Assembly: GCA_035546535.1 (NCBI GenBank) | Contig: DASZWQ010000083.1 | Location: 1-64,000, forward strand | Direction of reading: 5' to 3' | DNA: 64,000 bases | Source: Pirellulales bacterium | GTDB taxonomy: Bacteria; Planctomycetota; Planctomycetia; Pirellulales; JACPPG01 | Part shown: piece by piece, positions 27,672-36,026 of the stretch | Layout: each line of letters starts with the position of its first letter | Numbering within the stretch: the stretch's first letter is position 1 | Notes under the pieces: model-generated | The model's database searches: none | Seen by the model: the letters and a program-made list of their open reading frames with translations, nothing else | Told to the model about the DNA's origin: nothing | Translations under genes and position numbers: made by a program

Positions 27672-28673
27672 ATGCGCACCGGCCGGATCGCGGTAATATT
27701 TGCGGCTCTTATCGTTGGCTCGGCGATCCAGGCGTTTGCTTGGAGTGAGGCAGGGCACAAGATCGTGACGGCCATTGCCTTCCGACAGCTCTCTCCGCAA
27801 GCACAGGCCAAATTCGGCGCAATCTTGAAACGTCACCCTCGGTACGAAGAAGATTTCGCGCGGCACATGCCGGCCGAAGTCGCCGCGGGATCGCCAGCCA
27901 TGCAGAACGAGTGGCTCTTGCAACAGGCGGCAATCTGGCCTGACATGGCGCGAGGCCTGCCCGACGAACTAAAGGAGAAGTTCAACCACCCGACCTGGCA
28001 CTACATCGATATTCCGACGTTTCTCAGCGAGGCCGACCGCACGGAGCTGGAAAAGAACCTCTCGCTAAACATGAGCCTCGATCCGCCGGCAACGGCCCAG
28101 CGCGACATGAACGCGGTACAAGCCATTCGCCTGGCGCGCAAAACACTCGGCGCTCCTCCGGCCGACGAAGCCGAGGCGGCTGTCTGGCTCTGTTGGCTGC
28201 TACACGATATTGGCGACCTGCACCAGCCGCTGCATTCGACGGCGATGTTTAGCGCCGCGCTTTTTCCCGAAGGGGACAAAGGAGGCAACTCGGTGCCCAC
28301 GCAGCAGGGATTTAACCTGCATGCCCTGTGGGACGAGTTCCTGGGCGACTGGACCACGTTTGCCGCCGCCCGGCAGCGGGCCGCAGAGCTGATGGCCGAC
28401 AAACGATGCGCGGATGTCGGCGAAGCGGCCGCCCAACAGCTCGACGAATCGATCTGGCTCACGGAAAGCCGTAACCTGGCACAATCCGCGGTTTACACGC
28501 CAGAAGTGCTCGGCTATCTGCGTGTACAAAAGCCACGCGAGAACGGCTACGGCCCGCCACCTTTGCGATTGAGCGAAGAATATCTGACCGGCGGCGTGCG
28601 GATTGCCACGGATCGAGTCGTGCAAGCCGGGTACCGCTTGGGCGCTGTACTCGAGTCGCTGACCGCCGAGTAG
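27672..28673 (+). CDS. Secreted S1/P1-type nuclease
   Basis: A 333-residue zinc-dependent nuclease that hydrolyses single-stranded nucleic acid or 3'-nucleotides outside the cytoplasm. The start at 27672 gives a 23-residue signal peptide ending AFA, so the mature protein begins with Trp (WSEAGHKIV). This matters because the N-terminal Trp and the His five residues on are zinc ligands in P1 nuclease. Other ligand motifs are present: WPDMARG, HYIDIP, LLHDIGDLHQPLH and LHALWDE. A longer frame from 27558 would bury the signal. It stands alone on the plus strand and ends 27 bp from the convergent nrdR. Confidence 0.93.
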   Translation: MRTGRIAVIFAALIVGSAIQAFAWSEAGHKIVTAIAFRQLSPQAQAKFGAILKRHPRYEEDFARHMPAEVAAGSPAMQNEWLLQQAAIWPDMARGLPDELKEKFNHPTWHYIDIPTFLSEADRTELEKNLSLNMSLDPPATAQRDMNAVQAIRLARKTLGAPPADEAEAAVWLCWLLHDIGDLHQPLHSTAMFSAALFPEGDKGGNSVPTQQGFNLHALWDEFLGDWTTFAAARQRAAELMADKRCADVGEAAAQQLDESIWLTESRNLAQSAVYTPEVLGYLRVQKPRENGYGPPPLRLSEEYLTGGVRIATDRVVQAGYRLGAVLESLTAE

Positions 28674-28700
28674 GGCAGAGAGGCGGATGCGGCCGAGCTT

Positions 28701-29168
28701 TCAGCGCGCCGGATCGGTCTTGTCCAACATCGGCTGCAATTCCTCGACGAAGTCGCGTACGTCTTCGAAGTCGCGATAAACGCTGGCGAACCGCACGTAC
28801 GCGACCTGATCCAGTTGCCGCAGGTGCTGCATCGCCAATTCGCCCAGATAGCGGCTGTCGACCTCGGACTCGAAGTTGGCGAACACGTCCGATTCGATCG
28901 CCGCAACCACGGCTTCGATCTGATCGTCTCGAATCGGCCGCTTCCAGCACGCCTTTTCCAGGCCACGCTTGATCTTGTCGCGCTCGTAGGGAACGCGGAC
29001 GCCGTCTTTCTTCACGACCTTGATCGCTTGTTCTTCGATGCGCTCGTAGGTCGTGTAGCGGCGATGACAGTTGACGCACTCGCGACGGCGGCGAATCGCA
29101 AAGCCGTCTTCGCTCGCGCGGGAATCGGTGACGCGGTCGTTATCGACGCGGCAGAAGGGGCACTTCAT
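28701..29168 (-). CDS. nrdR: Transcriptional repressor NrdR
   Basis: A 155-residue repressor of ribonucleotide reductase genes that senses ATP/dATP. It has the N-terminal zinc ribbon (CPFC at residues 3-6 and CVNC at about 31-34), the conserved VTDSRASEDGFAIRRRREC, and an ATP-cone domain (VVKKDGVRVPYERDKIKRGL onward). Length is typical. No nrd gene or NrdR box was recognised in the window. Confidence 0.97.
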   Translation of the reverse strand: MKCPFCRVDNDRVTDSRASEDGFAIRRRRECVNCHRRYTTYERIEEQAIKVVKKDGVRVPYERDKIKRGLEKACWKRPIRDDQIEAVVAAIESDVFANFESEVDSRYLGELAMQHLRQLDQVAYVRFASVYRDFEDVRDFVEELQPMLDKTDPAR

Positions 29169-29420
29169 GATATTACTGCCAATCTCCGTCCGGTCGGCCC
29201 CATACCCCCACCCTCGTTTGCTCGACCTGTACGTGCAGGCCCGAGCAAGCTACCGCAAGTGTACTCCACGGCCCCCGCGCCTAGTAGCAATTGTGCCAGC
29301 AGGGTACCAGCGCTGGTAGCACAAACGTACCGAAGCCGAAGGGCATATTGCGCCAGGGGCGGATCCAACCGCAATCAGGCTCGAATTCGGGTACCCCTTC
29401 CCGCCGCGTATAATGGGCGG

Positions 29421-29675
29421 ATGAAACCTACAAACTTAAGCCCCGAAGCCGCCGACGCATTGTTGTACGATCTGTGCGTTGTGATGGGATTCTGTTTGCC
29501 GCCCCAAGACAACGAGAGAATTAGGAATGATCCGCCCCCTGACGTAGATGCATTTATTGACGCAGTGTATGCGGCGGAGGGAACGGACGAGATAACGAAC
29601 AATAGGTGCAGACCTAAGATGCGCGAAATTGCGACAAAGCACTTTCAGAACTGGCAATCTCGGCGAATATCTTGA
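29421..29675 (+). CDS. Small hypothetical protein (84 aa), possibly leaderless
   Basis: An 84-residue acidic ORF (starts MKPTNLSPEAADALLYDLC) with no recognised family, no signal and no membrane segment. A perfect TATAAT at 29409-29414 lies so close that transcription would begin at or next to the ATG, which would give a leaderless mRNA. The gene uses more A/T-ending codons than its neighbours (for example aga, aat, aac-poor stretches), which suggests acquisition or weak selection. It sits between divergent nrdR and convergent rpoN. Confidence 0.55.
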   Translation: MKPTNLSPEAADALLYDLCVVMGFCLPPQDNERIRNDPPPDVDAFIDAVYAAEGTDEITNNRCRPKMREIATKHFQNWQSRRIS

Positions 29676-29750
29676 TTTCAGACTGACCCACTACCCGAAT
29701 TCGCCGCGGGCAGGCCGCTAGCTTCCAAGCCGGAATCGCGCACGCGGGAA

Positions 29751-31361
29751 TCATTCGTCATCGGCCGGGTCGTCTGGCAATTGACCTCGCGCGAGGTGCG
29801 GCTGTTCGACATGTCCGCCGGCCTGCGCGCCCATGCCATTATGCGAGTCCGCATGGCCCGGCGCCGGAGCGCTCCCCGGCGTGATCGTCCAATCGCGACG
29901 TTGCCGCGAGCTGGGAATCTTCATCGCCTTGCGATACTTCGTGACGGTGCGGCGCGCCACGGACAGGCCGTGCTTCTCCAGCTCCTTGACCAGCTCATCG
30001 TCGCTGTAGGGATGCTGCTTGCTCTCGCCGTCGACGATCTCTTGCAGCTTCAGCCGCACGGCGTCCCACGCCACTTCCTCGCCATCGGCACTGACGGTGC
30101 CACCGCCAAAAAACCGCTTCAAGGGGAAGATGCCGCGCGGCGTCTGGATCCACTTGTCGTCCACGGCGCGACTGACCGTGGTAACGTGTACGCCGACCTT
30201 GTCGGCGATTTGCTGCATCTTCAAAGGCTCGATGAACTCCGGACCTTTGTTGAGGAACTCGGTTTGATGATCGACGATGGCCTGCGCCACGCGCGTCAGC
30301 GTGTTGCGGCGCTGCTCGATCGACTCGATCAGCCATTGCGCGGAGTTGATCTTCCGCTTGATCCATTCCTTCTCCGCGTCCGTCGCGTCCTCTTTCATCA
30401 GCAGCTTGCGATAATAAGGGCTGATGAACAAGCTAGGCGTGCGGCCGTCCTCGAGCCGCACCTTGTAGCGCCCCCCCTCGACGACGTCGATAAACACGTC
30501 CGGAGTGACGGTCGGCGCCGGTACTTCGCCAAAATCCGCCCCCGGCTTGGGATTCAGCTTGCGCAGCTCGTGCAGCGTCTCTTGAATCAATTCCATCGAA
30601 TAGCCGGTACGCCGCTGGATGACGGGCCAGCGATTGTGCTCGATATCCTCCAAGTGCCCGGAAATCAGGGTGCGCAGCTGCTCGTAGCAGTGCATGCCGG
30701 GCTTCAGTTGCAACAGCAGGCATTCGCGCAAATCGTGGGCACCGATCCCCGGCGGATCGAGCTTTTGCACGACGGCCAAGGCGCGCTTGGCCAGGGCCAA
30801 CTGCTCCGGCCCGCCGTTGGGATCGATCAGGTCTTCCAGTTGTCCGCGCAACCAGCCATTGGCGTCCAGACTGTAGATGATTCGTTCGGCCATCTGCCGC
30901 GTGGCGGCGTCGAGTTCGAACCAGCTCAACTGATCGCACAGGTAGTCCTGCAGCGTTTGCGGCCGCGACACCATGTTGGCGATCGCGTCGTGCTTACGAT
31001 TCGACTCTTCCTCCATGCGCGTGCTGGAGGTGCGCGGACGCTCGTCGAACGTGTCGGGCCAATCCTCGCCCAGATTCAGCAGCCGTTCGAAGTCTTCCTG
31101 ATTGTTCTTCGTTTCATCGACGACCAACTCGCGCTCTTCCGAGGTGGGTGCATCAGGGTTCTCGACCTCTTCGCTGGTTTCATCGGGAAGGTCCGGATCG
31201 TTCTCCAGCTTGTCGAGGCAGGGATTCTCGGCGATCTCTTGCTCGATGCGCTCCTGCAGCTCCATGATCGGCAGCTGCAGAATCTCCATCGACTGGATCA
31301 TCCGCGGCGCCAGAATCTGCTTCTGGACGAGCTTCATTTCTTGGCCGAACGACAAACGCAT
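29751..31361 (-). CDS. rpoN: RNA polymerase sigma-54 factor
   Basis: A 536-residue sigma-54. Region I is Gln/Leu-rich (SFGQEMKLVQKQILAPRMIQ, then SMEILQLPIMELQERIEQEI). Region II is acidic. The core-binding and HTH regions follow, and the C-terminus carries the RpoN box ARRTVTKYRK that contacts the -24 element. Sigma-54 needs AAA+ activators; none is in the window. Sits on the same strand as recR, ybaB and dnaX but 164 bp downstream of recR, so it may have its own promoter. Confidence 0.97.
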   Translation of the reverse strand: MRLSFGQEMKLVQKQILAPRMIQSMEILQLPIMELQERIEQEIAENPCLDKLENDPDLPDETSEEVENPDAPTSEERELVVDETKNNQEDFERLLNLGEDWPDTFDERPRTSSTRMEEESNRKHDAIANMVSRPQTLQDYLCDQLSWFELDAATRQMAERIIYSLDANGWLRGQLEDLIDPNGGPEQLALAKRALAVVQKLDPPGIGAHDLRECLLLQLKPGMHCYEQLRTLISGHLEDIEHNRWPVIQRRTGYSMELIQETLHELRKLNPKPGADFGEVPAPTVTPDVFIDVVEGGRYKVRLEDGRTPSLFISPYYRKLLMKEDATDAEKEWIKRKINSAQWLIESIEQRRNTLTRVAQAIVDHQTEFLNKGPEFIEPLKMQQIADKVGVHVTTVSRAVDDKWIQTPRGIFPLKRFFGGGTVSADGEEVAWDAVRLKLQEIVDGESKQHPYSDDELVKELEKHGLSVARRTVTKYRKAMKIPSSRQRRDWTITPGSAPAPGHADSHNGMGAQAGGHVEQPHLARGQLPDDPADDE

Positions 31362-31525
31362 GCGACTTGCTTCTTTTGCTGATGTGTCAGTCGGCGACGA
31401 AGTAATTCGTCGAAAGTCTCCGCCGTGACTGGCCCCTTGCGACCCGGTCTATCCGCTGTTGCCCGTGGCCCCCGCCGACGAGCAGCGCACGATGTCAAAT
31501 CCTGCTGTTTCCGCCTTGCAATGCT

Positions 31526-32125
31526 TCAAAACTTCTGCCGGCCCGAAAGCGCGTCCGCCAAAATCTCCTTGTTAGCAAATTCTAGCACGCTGCCCGTCGT
31601 GATCCCCCGGGCCAGCTTCGTGATTTCCACGCCATACTCGGCCAGGCGGTTGGAAATCAACAGCGCCGTCCCGTCTCCTTCCAGCGTGGGATTGGTTCCC
31701 ATGATGACCTCGCGAAACGCTCCCGTTCGGACCCTTTCGACCAGTGCGTCGATCGTCAGTTGATCAGGTCCGACGCCCTCCAGTGGCGCCACGCGCCCCA
31801 AAAGCACGTGATACAACCCGCGATAGGCTCCTGCTTGTTCGAGGGCCATCAAATCGCGCGGTTGCTCGACCACGCACAACTGCTTTTGATCGCGGCGCGG
31901 ATCACGGCAGATCTCGCACAGGTCTCCCTCGGCCAGATTATAGCAAACCTTGCAGTAGTGGACGTTTTCCTTGACATTCCGAATCGCATCGGCCAATCCC
32001 AATGCTTCCGACTTGCTCACTCGCAGCACGTGGTAGGTCAGTCGCTCCGCGGTCTTCTTGCCGATTCCCGGCAAGCGCGAGAACTCCTGCACCAGCCGGC
32101 TCACCGATTCCGTCAATTGCGGCAC
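31526..32125 (-). CDS. recR: Recombination protein RecR
   Basis: A 199-residue protein that with RecF/RecO loads RecA at gaps. The HhH segment (FSRLPGIGKKTAERLTYHVL), the C4 zinc finger (CKVCYNLAEGDLCEIC) and the Toprim domain (VVEQPRDLMALEQAGAYRGL) are all present. The start is GTG at 32125 with GAGGAA about 9 nt upstream. It lies 89 bp downstream of ybaB in the classical dnaX-ybaB-recR order. Confidence 0.97.
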   Translation of the reverse strand: MPQLTESVSRLVQEFSRLPGIGKKTAERLTYHVLRVSKSEALGLADAIRNVKENVHYCKVCYNLAEGDLCEICRDPRRDQKQLCVVEQPRDLMALEQAGAYRGLYHVLLGRVAPLEGVGPDQLTIDALVERVRTGAFREVIMGTNPTLEGDGTALLISNRLAEYGVEITKLARGITTGSVLEFANKEILADALSGRQKF

Positions 32126-32214
32126 GTAGACGCTTCCTCACTCACCGCGCTCGTCGGAGCGCCGTGTCAAAGTGGCATTTCCTTGGGGTGCGCCAAAGGC
32201 GCGATCATCGAACG

Positions 32215-32580
32215 TTATCCGTTTGCTGCTCCGCCCCCCGTCAACTTCGCCAGCGCCTCGTTAAGCCCCGGCAGGTCGGCGCCCCCCATCAATTCCTTCA
32301 TGGCGTCCGCATGAAACTGGCGCGCTTTTGCGATCGCGTCGTTCGTGGCGCCGCGCACCAGATCTTCGATCAGCTCGCGATCGCCCTGGGCGAACAGCCC
32401 CGGATCGATCCGACAGGCGAGGACCTCTTGCAGGCCATTGACCTCGACTTCCACCAGCCCGCCACCGGCGCTGCCATTGGCGCGCTTCGCGCGCAGTGTC
32501 TCATTCAAGCCTTCGAGCCTGCCGCCGATCTGCTGGGCCTGGCGAATCATCGACGCCAGGTTGCCAAGTTGGCCGAACAC
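32215..32580 (-). CDS. ybaB: YbaB/EbfC family nucleoid-associated protein
   Basis: A 121-residue DNA-binding protein. The start is the GTG at 32580: a GGAGG SD sits 9 nt upstream, and the protein then begins VFGQLGNLASMIRQAQQIGG, matching the family N-terminus. A longer frame from an ATG at 32631 overlaps the dnaX stop region and adds unrelated residues. The core shows GGGLVEVEVNGLQEVLACRI and ends with a Gly-rich tail. It follows dnaX by 57 bp. Confidence 0.95.
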   Translation of the reverse strand: MFGQLGNLASMIRQAQQIGGRLEGLNETLRAKRANGSAGGGLVEVEVNGLQEVLACRIDPGLFAQGDRELIEDLVRGATNDAIAKARQFHADAMKELMGGADLPGLNEALAKLTGGGAANG

Positions 32581-32637
32581 GTGATTCTCCCTCCGCGGTA
32601 GCGCCCATTGGTGTGCTTCGTGTACGACCATAACGCT

Positions 32638-34479
32638 CTAGACGTTCCGGTCGTCGACCCGCAGCGGCCGCGCTTCGAACAGCTCGATCGCGCGGCTAAC
32701 CATCGGATGCTTGGCCTTCTCGCGAACCCGATCGCGCCCCTGAGGCGGCCGGGCCGCGGTGGTCGTCGTCGGGCCAGCCGACTGCTCCAGCACGAAGCTG
32801 ACGCGCATCGGTTGTCCGGCGACCTCCGCCAGCGCCCGCTCGATTTTTTCGAGCTGATCGGTCTTCTCGCAGAAGGCTTTGGCCAAATTATACTTCTTGG
32901 CAAAGGTAACGACCAGCAAGTTTGGCGCAGAAATTGCTACATGACCGGCCTGATTCGCGTAGTCGGCCGCCATCCCCTGCAAACGCGCCAAGGTCTGCTG
33001 CCAAAGACGCGGGGCATCGGCCGGTTGCAACGAGGAAGGTTGCGAAGAATTGAGCGTTGGGGCGGGCGTCTCGTCGGAAAGATTGACCGACGCTACTTCA
33101 CCGTTTTTTTTTACCTCGTTTTGCGTCGCCGATTCACTCGGTTCTGCCCGAGAGGCGGGTCTCGCAGCGGCAGTGGTCGATGAGCTGACCTGCCTCACCG
33201 GTTGCGCGGCCGGCGCCGGCGCGCGCTGCACAACGGGGCGGCTCACCGCGTCGTTTGACGGCGTGACGTCCGTTCCCGATTTGATTTGTTGAATCAGCGC
33301 TGGCAATTCTTCCAGGTCGGCAAGTTGGCAGATTCTAACGAGTGCCAGTTCCGCCAATACCCTGCCCTGCGTGCTATAGCGTAACCTGGCGAGCGTGTGG
33401 TCCAGCACCTGCATTGCGGCCAGCACGGTTTGCAGGCCCAGTTGCTGCGCCTGTTCGGCGGCCAGTTTTTGCAGCGCTGGATCCGATTGCAGCAGGATTT
33501 CGCCCGAGCCGCCCACGGCGGCCACCATCAAATCGCGAAAATACACGAGCAATTGGTCGAGCAATTGCCCGCTATCGACACCCGATGAAGCGGCGGCATC
33601 GAGTTCGGCAATGGCCGCCGCGGCGTCGCGCGCCACCAGGTGTCCAGCCATCCGCGACAGGCGCTCGTCAGACGCGGTACCGAGCAAATGATTCACATCG
33701 TCGACCGTGATTTCGCGCCCCCCAACCGCCAACAATTGCTCCAAGAGCGATTGGCTGTCGCGCATCGAACCGCCGGCCCGCCGCGACAGCAGCACGAGCG
33801 CTTGCGGATCGGCTTCGACCCCTTCGGCCGCCACGATCTGCCGCAGCCGATCGACGATCGAACCGGCCTGGATGCCGGCGAAATCAAATCGCTGGCAGCG
33901 CGACAGGATCGTTACCGGGATCTTCTCGGCCTCGGTCGTGCAGAAGATGAACTTCACGTGCTCAGGCGGCTCTTCCAGCGTCTTCAGCAAGGCGTTGAAT
34001 GCCTCGCGCGTGAGCATGTGGACTTCGTCGATGATGTAGATCTTGAAGCGCGACCGGCTGGGGCGAATCGCCACGTTGTGCCGCAGCTCGCGCATCTCTT
34101 CGATGCCGCGATTGCTGGCGCCGTCGATTTCCAGCACGTCGACGTCATCGCCGGCCGCGATGCTCAAGCAGCTATCGCAGCGGTCGCAAGGGACCGGCGC
34201 CGGCCCCTCTTGGCAATTCAGACATTTGGCCAGAATCCGCGCGGCCGAAGTCTTACCGACACCACGGGCGCCGGTGAACAAATACGCGTGACCGACACGG
34301 TTGCTCGTAATCGCGGCCGTAAGAGCACGGGCGACGTGCTCCTGTCCGACCAGCTCGGCAAAGGTCTGCGGTCGATAACGGCGGGCGACGACGACATATT
34401 CCTTCTTGCCGCCTTCCCGATGAACGCCCCCGGACGGACTGGCGTCGTCGCTGAGACCGGGTAATCCGTCGCTGGCCAT
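32638..34479 (-). CDS. dnaX: DNA polymerase III subunits tau/gamma
   Basis: A 613-residue clamp-loader ATPase. Residues 28-250 are the AAA+ core: Walker A GARGVGKTS at 70-78, a zinc module with CNCQ, CDRCDSC (about 87-104), Walker B IIDEVHML and sensor 1 IFCTTEAEKI. Domain III runs to about residue 400, followed by an Ala/Pro/Ser-rich linker and the tau-specific C-terminal domain (about 500-600). In the linker, codons 456-459 read GTA AAA AAA AAC, a run of nine A. A -1 slip leads to Lys-Arg then TGA, giving a 460-residue gamma form. The SRP RNA gene lies just upstream, ybaB and recR downstream. Confidence 0.96.
   Translation of the reverse strand: MASDGLPGLSDDASPSGGVHREGGKKEYVVVARRYRPQTFAELVGQEHVARALTAAITSNRVGHAYLFTGARGVGKTSAARILAKCLNCQEGPAPVPCDRCDSCLSIAAGDDVDVLEIDGASNRGIEEMRELRHNVAIRPSRSRFKIYIIDEVHMLTREAFNALLKTLEEPPEHVKFIFCTTEAEKIPVTILSRCQRFDFAGIQAGSIVDRLRQIVAAEGVEADPQALVLLSRRAGGSMRDSQSLLEQLLAVGGREITVDDVNHLLGTASDERLSRMAGHLVARDAAAAIAELDAAASSGVDSGQLLDQLLVYFRDLMVAAVGGSGEILLQSDPALQKLAAEQAQQLGLQTVLAAMQVLDHTLARLRYSTQGRVLAELALVRICQLADLEELPALIQQIKSGTDVTPSNDAVSRPVVQRAPAPAAQPVRQVSSSTTAAARPASRAEPSESATQNEVKKNGEVASVNLSDETPAPTLNSSQPSSLQPADAPRLWQQTLARLQGMAADYANQAGHVAISAPNLLVVTFAKKYNLAKAFCEKTDQLEKIERALAEVAGQPMRVSFVLEQSAGPTTTTAARPPQGRDRVREKAKHPMVSRAIELFEARPLRVDDRNV
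33072..33117 (-). other. Candidate dnaX frameshift/slippage cassette (SD-like, A9, stop, hairpin)
   Basis: Reading the minus strand: GAGGT (33117-33113) resembles an SD; nine A (33112-33104) contain the slippery A-AAA-AAA; the -1 frame stop TGA is at 33100-33098; a hairpin CGTCGG-N9-CCGACG spans 33092-33072, 11 nt after the run. The same ingredients act in E. coli dnaX, and A9 runs cause transcriptional slippage in Thermus dnaX. Efficiency here is unknown. Confidence 0.75.
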
Positions 34480-34547
34480 GGGAAAAGCGCCTCCTTGGTC
34501 CGCTTCGCGGCATCGAGCCCTCGGGCCGCAAAAAACTGGCGACCGGT

Positions 34548-34636
34548 GAGAGACCCCCGCACAAAGAGCTGACTGCTTATGGCTGCTGGATTTCTCCCCT
34601 GACCAGGTTCACAGCGCCCCATTGCGGGGGCCTCTC
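34548..34636 (-). ncRNA. ffs: Signal recognition particle RNA (small bacterial type)
   Basis: About 89 nt. The ends pair as GAGAGGCCCCCGC (34636-34624) with GCGGGGGTCTCTC (34560-34548). The apical part reads GAACCTGGTCAGG, then GGA-GAAA-TCC with a GNRA tetraloop, then AGCAGCC, the conserved helix 8 of SRP RNA that binds Ffh. Position directly upstream of dnaX is common in bacteria. A short T run (TTTTTT, about 34531-34536) follows on the minus strand. Confidence 0.93.
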
Positions 34637-34832
34637 ATCGGCAGCCAGAATGCCGCCGCGCCGAGCGACACTACTTTTTACGCTGCCCGAGCCGGTCCGT
34701 CAAAGCCTCGCGAAAAGAGCCCCACCCCGCCACTTGACGGCGACGCGAACCCGGCTGCGCGCTCCTTTCCCGATTTCGCGCGTCCGGCCGCGTCGCGCCC
34801 GAACAAACGGACTTCGTTGGCACACCCCGCGT

Positions 34833-35681
34833 TTAAGTCCAATTCAGTTGGTACACGGCGCCCGTTCGCGGAGCGCTGATATGCCAGAAGGCGAGACTTC
34901 CGCTGGCAATGTCGAGTGGTTTTTCGGCAACCGGCAAGAGCGGTCCCTCCGCACGATGCCGCCACATTCCCTGCAACGAGCGAAACGGCTCTTGTTCCGG
35001 GAACTTGACGAGCATCGTCAGGCTATCCGTCGTATAGGCCACGTGCGATTGGATCATCTTTTCGTGGGGACGCATGAACCCGGTGGCGAGCTCTACCTGA
35101 TTCTGCACGACCATCCCCTCTCGCGGCAGGCCCGGCACTTGCAGAAGCAATGCCCGCAAGCGGTCTTGCGGCGCGCGGTTGCCACGGTCTGCGCGCGTCG
35201 TGTCGGCCGACGAAAGCCAGACGGCGTTGCGATGGTGCGACAACGAACGCCCCTCGACGGCGGTGGCGGGGTAGTAGAACATCAGTTCTTCGGTATCGGC
35301 GGGGCATTGCCGCAACCACACCGTATCGGTCAACACGGCGGCAGCCGTGGGCTGCCAACGGCTGTTGTCCGCACCGCTTCGGGTGGCCGGCAGTTCCAGC
35401 AGCCTGATGTTCTGCTGAATAATGACGCCGCCCACGGTTTCCGGATCCTCCCGGCGCCTGACGAGCAGGTCCGAAAGCTGAACCGGTCGCCCCAAGCAAC
35501 CGGCCAGCACCGTGGCGATGGCCGTCAGCGTGGCAGCGGTCGTACGACGTCCTCCCTCGACGTTCCCAATGGTGCGCAGGCCATATCCCGCCCGCTCTGC
35601 TAGTTCGTCTTGAGTCAAGCCAGCCTCGCCGCGTAAAGCGGCAACGCTCGCGCCGTCCGGCAGGACGTGTCCTCGCGGCAT
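34833..35681 (-). CDS. XRE-family helix-turn-helix regulator
   Basis: A 282-residue protein with an N-terminal Cro/CI-type HTH (about residues 12-66: LRGEAGLTQDELAERAGYGL, then IGNVEGGRRTTAATLTAIA). The remaining 200 residues form an unrecognised domain with Trp-rich beta-like segments (VWLRQCPADTEELMFYYPAT, LAFWHISAPRTGAVYQLNW), which could be a ligand-binding or cupin-like fold; this is a guess from pattern only. It is divergent from the chitinase-like gene at 36027, with a 345-bp gap, and upstream of the SRP RNA on the same strand. Target unknown. Confidence 0.82.
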   Translation of the reverse strand: MPRGHVLPDGASVAALRGEAGLTQDELAERAGYGLRTIGNVEGGRRTTAATLTAIATVLAGCLGRPVQLSDLLVRRREDPETVGGVIIQQNIRLLELPATRSGADNSRWQPTAAAVLTDTVWLRQCPADTEELMFYYPATAVEGRSLSHHRNAVWLSSADTTRADRGNRAPQDRLRALLLQVPGLPREGMVVQNQVELATGFMRPHEKMIQSHVAYTTDSLTMLVKFPEQEPFRSLQGMWRHRAEGPLLPVAEKPLDIASGSLAFWHISAPRTGAVYQLNWT

Positions 35682-36026
35682 AGGGGGATTTCTCTGTTCC
35701 GGAAAGGAGAAGGGATTACTAGCACTACGCGGGCAGGTCGCTGCGCGTTCATTGCCTTGTCTTGGCCGTCATTTCTGGCAAAGATCACACCGCCGCGAAT
35801 CGGTTGGGGGAATTGCAGGGGTTCCCCTACCACATCTTTGCCGGCTCCGCCGGGCCCAAGATTCGCCGCGTTCGTAAGAGCCAGTAGCGGTGTTCTTCCG
35901 CGCGCTTATCCAGTCAGGGTACGGGCGGGAGTGCGATCCGTTTTCAGCAGGTCTTTCGCCAGGTCAGCGCCGAGGATTTTTGTCGCGTGCCGACCGGGAC
36001 TGCGGGCACCATCCGGAGATCACACC
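35682..36026. other. Divergent leader region with nested inverted repeat
   Basis: Contains GGCAAAGAT (35777-35785) and ATCTTTGCC (35834-35842) as perfect 9-bp arms, enclosing a smaller palindrome AGGGG-TT-CCCCT (35817-35828). The region also holds GGAG at 36015-36018, the ribosome site of the next gene. The plus-strand frame of that gene is open back to 35667 by chance, but the upstream part lacks protein character. Confidence 0.45.

Noticed and set aside
28815-29675. A 286-codon plus-strand ORF running through nrdR
   Set aside because: Its first two thirds are antisense to nrdR; only the last 84 codons from 29421 look like an independent gene.
29781-31382. A 533-codon plus-strand ORF opposite rpoN
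   Set aside because: It is the antisense frame of a confident sigma-54 gene and shows no recognisable domain.
35667-36026. Upstream extension of the chitinase-like gene to an earlier ATG
   Set aside because: The region lacks protein character and overlaps the divergent XRE start; GGAG spacing and the LEPR-XLL motif favour 36027.
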